Shown: piece by piece, positions 62,061 through 64,000 of the stretch | Layout: every line of letters starts with the position of its first letter | Numbering within the stretch: the stretch's first letter is position 1 | Assembly (NCBI RefSeq): GCF_029714205.1 | Contig: NZ_CP121648.1 | Span: 124,001-188,000 of the forward strand | Source: Methylobacterium sp. CB376 | GTDB taxonomy: Bacteria > Pseudomonadota > Alphaproteobacteria > Rhizobiales > Beijerinckiaceae | Length of the DNA: 64,000 nt | Direction of reading: 5' to 3' | The notes under the pieces: model-generated | Seen by the model: the letters and a program-made list of their open reading frames with translations, nothing else | Databases searched by the model: none | What the model was told of the DNA's origin: nothing | Translations under genes and position numbers: made by a program

Positions 62061-62783
62061 TCACGCCACCTCCGATCCCATCCTCGCCTGCGCGACGCGG
62101 GCCGAGCGGATTCGCCCGTCCTCCATGGCCGTGATCCGGTCCGCGAAGGAGTAGATTCGGCTGTCATGGGTGACGACGATGACCGCCCGGTCCTCCGCAA
62201 GCGCGGCGGCCTTGAGGAGCTCGAGGACCGATCGACCGGTGTCGGCGTCGAGCGCAGCGGTCGGCTCGTCGCAGACGATCAGCCGGGGCTCGTGGACCAG
62301 CGCCCGCGCGATCGCGACCCGCTGCTGCTGCCCGCCCGAGAGCTGATTCGGGGTCTTGCCGACGTGGCCGGCCATTCCGAGGCGGGTCAGAATGGGGATT
62401 GCCCGCTCCAGCGCCCGCCTCATCGGCATCCCCGCGGCGACCAGCGGGATCGCCGCGTTCTCGGCGACGGTCAGCGCCGGCAGGAGGTTGTACTGCTGGA
62501 AGATGAAGCCGATCGTCCGGCGTCGGAAGGCTGTTCTCTCCCGGTCCCCCATGCGGGTGACCGACGCGCCGCAGATCGAGACCTCCCCGGAGGTCGGGCT
62601 CAGGATGCCGGCGATGATCGAGATCAGGGTGGTTTTGCCGCAACCGGACGGACCGACCAGCATCGTGAGTTCACCTGCGGGCAGTTCGAAGTCGATCCCG
62701 TGCAGCACCGTGACGAGGTCTTCGCCCGCGGTGAACGTCTTCGTGATGCCGCTGCAGCGCACGATGGCGGAGGCACTGCCCAT
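62061..62783 (-). CDS. DevA/LolD-like ABC exporter ATPase
   Basis: 240 residues. Walker A GPSGCGKTT, Q-loop FQQYNLLPAL, signature LSGGQQQRVAIARAL, Walker B LIVCDEPTAALD and switch His VVTHDSR are intact. The MacB/LolD-type signature places it with DevA-like exporters. The start ATG at 62783 is four bases after the permease stop; the longer reading covers permease sequence. It drives the permease encoded upstream. Confidence 0.92.
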   Translation of the reverse strand: MGSASAIVRCSGITKTFTAGEDLVTVLHGIDFELPAGELTMLVGPSGCGKTTLISIIAGILSPTSGEVSICGASVTRMGDRERTAFRRRTIGFIFQQYNLLPALTVAENAAIPLVAAGMPMRRALERAIPILTRLGMAGHVGKTPNQLSGGQQQRVAIARALVHEPRLIVCDEPTAALDADTGRSVLELLKAAALAEDRAVIVVTHDSRIYSFADRITAMEDGRIRSARVAQARMGSEVA

Positions 62784-62787
62784 CGCG

Positions 62788-63930
62788 CTAGCCCCGGAAC
62801 ACGATCGCGGGATCCACGACAAGCACCCTGCGGATGCTGGCGAGGCTCGCGACGGCGATGATGACGAAGACGGCGCCGGCCGTTCCGGCCGCGACCTCCC
62901 AGGGCAGCGCGAAGCCGCGGAAGTCGATCGCCGTGCGCGACAACACCTCGAAGAACACGGCGCAGAACCCGATGCCGATGGCGTAGCCGATGCTCGCCAC
63001 GACCACGGCCTGGAGCAGGACCATGCGCACGATCGTGAGATTGCCGACACCCATGGCCTTCAGGGCGCCGAAGTGGCGCAGGTTCTCAAGGACGAACAGG
63101 TAGTAGGTCTGTCCGACGACGACGGCGCCAACGATGAAGCCGAGGGCCGTCGTGATCCCGAAATTCACCGGAATCCCGGTCCGCTTCATGTAGTATTCGA
63201 CGGTGGCCCAGGCGAAGTCGCGCCACGTCAGGGCCTTCAGGCCCGTCTCCGCGGCGATCCGCCTGGCGAGCGCGCGCGGATCCTGACCCGCACGGGCGCG
63301 GGCGAGCACGAAGGACAATTGCTTGCGGGAGCGCCCGTCGAAGCCGAGCGCGCTGGAATACTTGGTGTGCACGACCGGGAAGGTGGCGAAGGGCGCGGAG
63401 GCCTCGGAGATCGCGACGACCACCGCGCGGCGGTCGTTGATCTCGAATTCCTTGCCGAGGGCGAGCGCTTCCCCGGGCCACATGAACTGGTATCCCGCCC
63501 GGTCGACGATCACGGCATCAGGCTGCCTGAGATCCTCGACCGCGCCGAGGACCAGGTGCGGTGCGACGCCGACCAGCGTGGCGTCGTCGACGCCGAGCAG
63601 GATCACCTGCTGCAGCACCCCCTCCCGCGTGTGCGCGACGGGGAGGCTCTTGTGCAGCGGGACGGCCCAGTCGACCCCCTCCACCCCACGCACGCGGTGC
63701 AGTTGCATATCCGCCATTCCCTCGACCACGTCGATGTATTCGACGCGCGGATCCATCACCCAGATGTCGGTCTCGCGAACGTCGATGATCTGGCTCGCCG
63801 TGCGCAGCATCAGGCCGATGAAGATCGCGACTTGGTTCGACATCAGCATCGTCGAGAAGGCGATACCGAACACGAGCCCAAGATACTTGGCGTGATCCCG
63901 GATGAGCATTCTGACGGCCACACCGTTCAT
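62788..63930 (-). CDS. DevC-like ABC exporter permease
   Basis: 380 residues in the FtsX/MacB permease arrangement. One N-terminal helix (about 17-42) is followed by an extracytoplasmic domain of about 215 residues, then three C-terminal helices (about 258-285, 302-330, 345-370). DevC-type motifs include YLGLVFGIAFSTMLMSNQVAIFIGLMLRTASQI and LENLRHFGALKAMGVGN. The ATG at 63930 has GAGGAG upstream. First gene of the operon; the exported compound (glycolipid or siderophore-like in relatives) is unknown. Confidence 0.88.
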   Translation of the reverse strand: MNGVAVRMLIRDHAKYLGLVFGIAFSTMLMSNQVAIFIGLMLRTASQIIDVRETDIWVMDPRVEYIDVVEGMADMQLHRVRGVEGVDWAVPLHKSLPVAHTREGVLQQVILLGVDDATLVGVAPHLVLGAVEDLRQPDAVIVDRAGYQFMWPGEALALGKEFEINDRRAVVVAISEASAPFATFPVVHTKYSSALGFDGRSRKQLSFVLARARAGQDPRALARRIAAETGLKALTWRDFAWATVEYYMKRTGIPVNFGITTALGFIVGAVVVGQTYYLFVLENLRHFGALKAMGVGNLTIVRMVLLQAVVVASIGYAIGIGFCAVFFEVLSRTAIDFRGFALPWEVAAGTAGAVFVIIAVASLASIRRVLVVDPAIVFRG

Positions 63931-64000
63931 CAACCGCTCCTCTGGGGAAAATCTGCCGACTGGGTGCTCGCGGTCCGCTTGTTCGGGATCTCCACCCGCC

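Overview
The window is high-GC DNA from an alphaproteobacterium of the Hyphomicrobiales (Rhizobiales), most likely Methylobacterium or a close relative. This is inferred from a BcsS-type cellulose locus, CtrA-type TTAA-N7-TTAA boxes, a rhizobial-type intergenic palindromic repeat, an IS701-type remnant of a kind common in this group, and an alphaproteobacterial sox cluster. The species cannot be named from sequence reading alone. No tRNA, rRNA or CRISPR array was seen.

Layout. 1-5.8 kb (minus): cellulose synthase genes bcsB (cut by the window edge), bcsA and bcsS. 6.2-8.7 kb: a hybrid sensor kinase with eroded catalytic motifs. 9.3-12.3 kb (plus): a zinc alcohol dehydrogenase, a small membrane protein and an ion-channel-like protein, behind an AT-rich leader. 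12.7-19.8 kb: a minus-strand operon made of a SolA-like flavin oxidase, a polar amino acid ABC transporter and an MmgE/PrpD protein, with a divergent LysR regulator. 19.9-23.0 kb: a lipoprotein, a secreted protein with a TonB-C-like end, and an RTX repeat protein. 24.5-27.8 kb (plus): an APH-like kinase overlapping a divergent enolase, then an acetoacetate-decarboxylase-fold protein.

28-48 kb is a sulfur-oxidation island. On the minus strand lie a split YeeE/YedE transporter, TauE, a persulfide-dioxygenase-like metallohydrolase and a rhodanese. Next come periplasmic thiol-redox genes (dsbD, dsbA, an L,D-transpeptidase) divergent from a two-component system. The main operon is soxC-D-X-Y-Z-A-K-B followed by two exported DsrE-like proteins and a GlcG/HbpS-like protein. 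A divergent ArsR-family regulator with two BigR/SqrR-type cysteines, a SoxH-like hydrolase and a second, full-length YeeE complete it. A related AT-rich motif precedes both sulfur operons. The likely logic is that reduced sulfur is imported or sensed, SoxY carries it through SoxXA, SoxB and SoxCD, and DsbD/DsbA-like proteins keep the thiols reduced.

48.2-59.5 kb is a decaying siderophore locus whose gene set resembles a yersiniabactin-type system: an AraC regulator, a TonB receptor, an AmpG/YbtX-like MFS protein, a YbtP/YbtQ-like ABC pair and NRPS-type thioesterases. Nearly every gene is truncated, frameshifted or stopped, and an IS701 transposase remnant sits at its edge. 59.5-60.3 kb holds two small genes (DUF3606 and a phage-like basic protein). 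60.8-63.9 kb (minus) holds a DevBCA-type ABC exporter operon.
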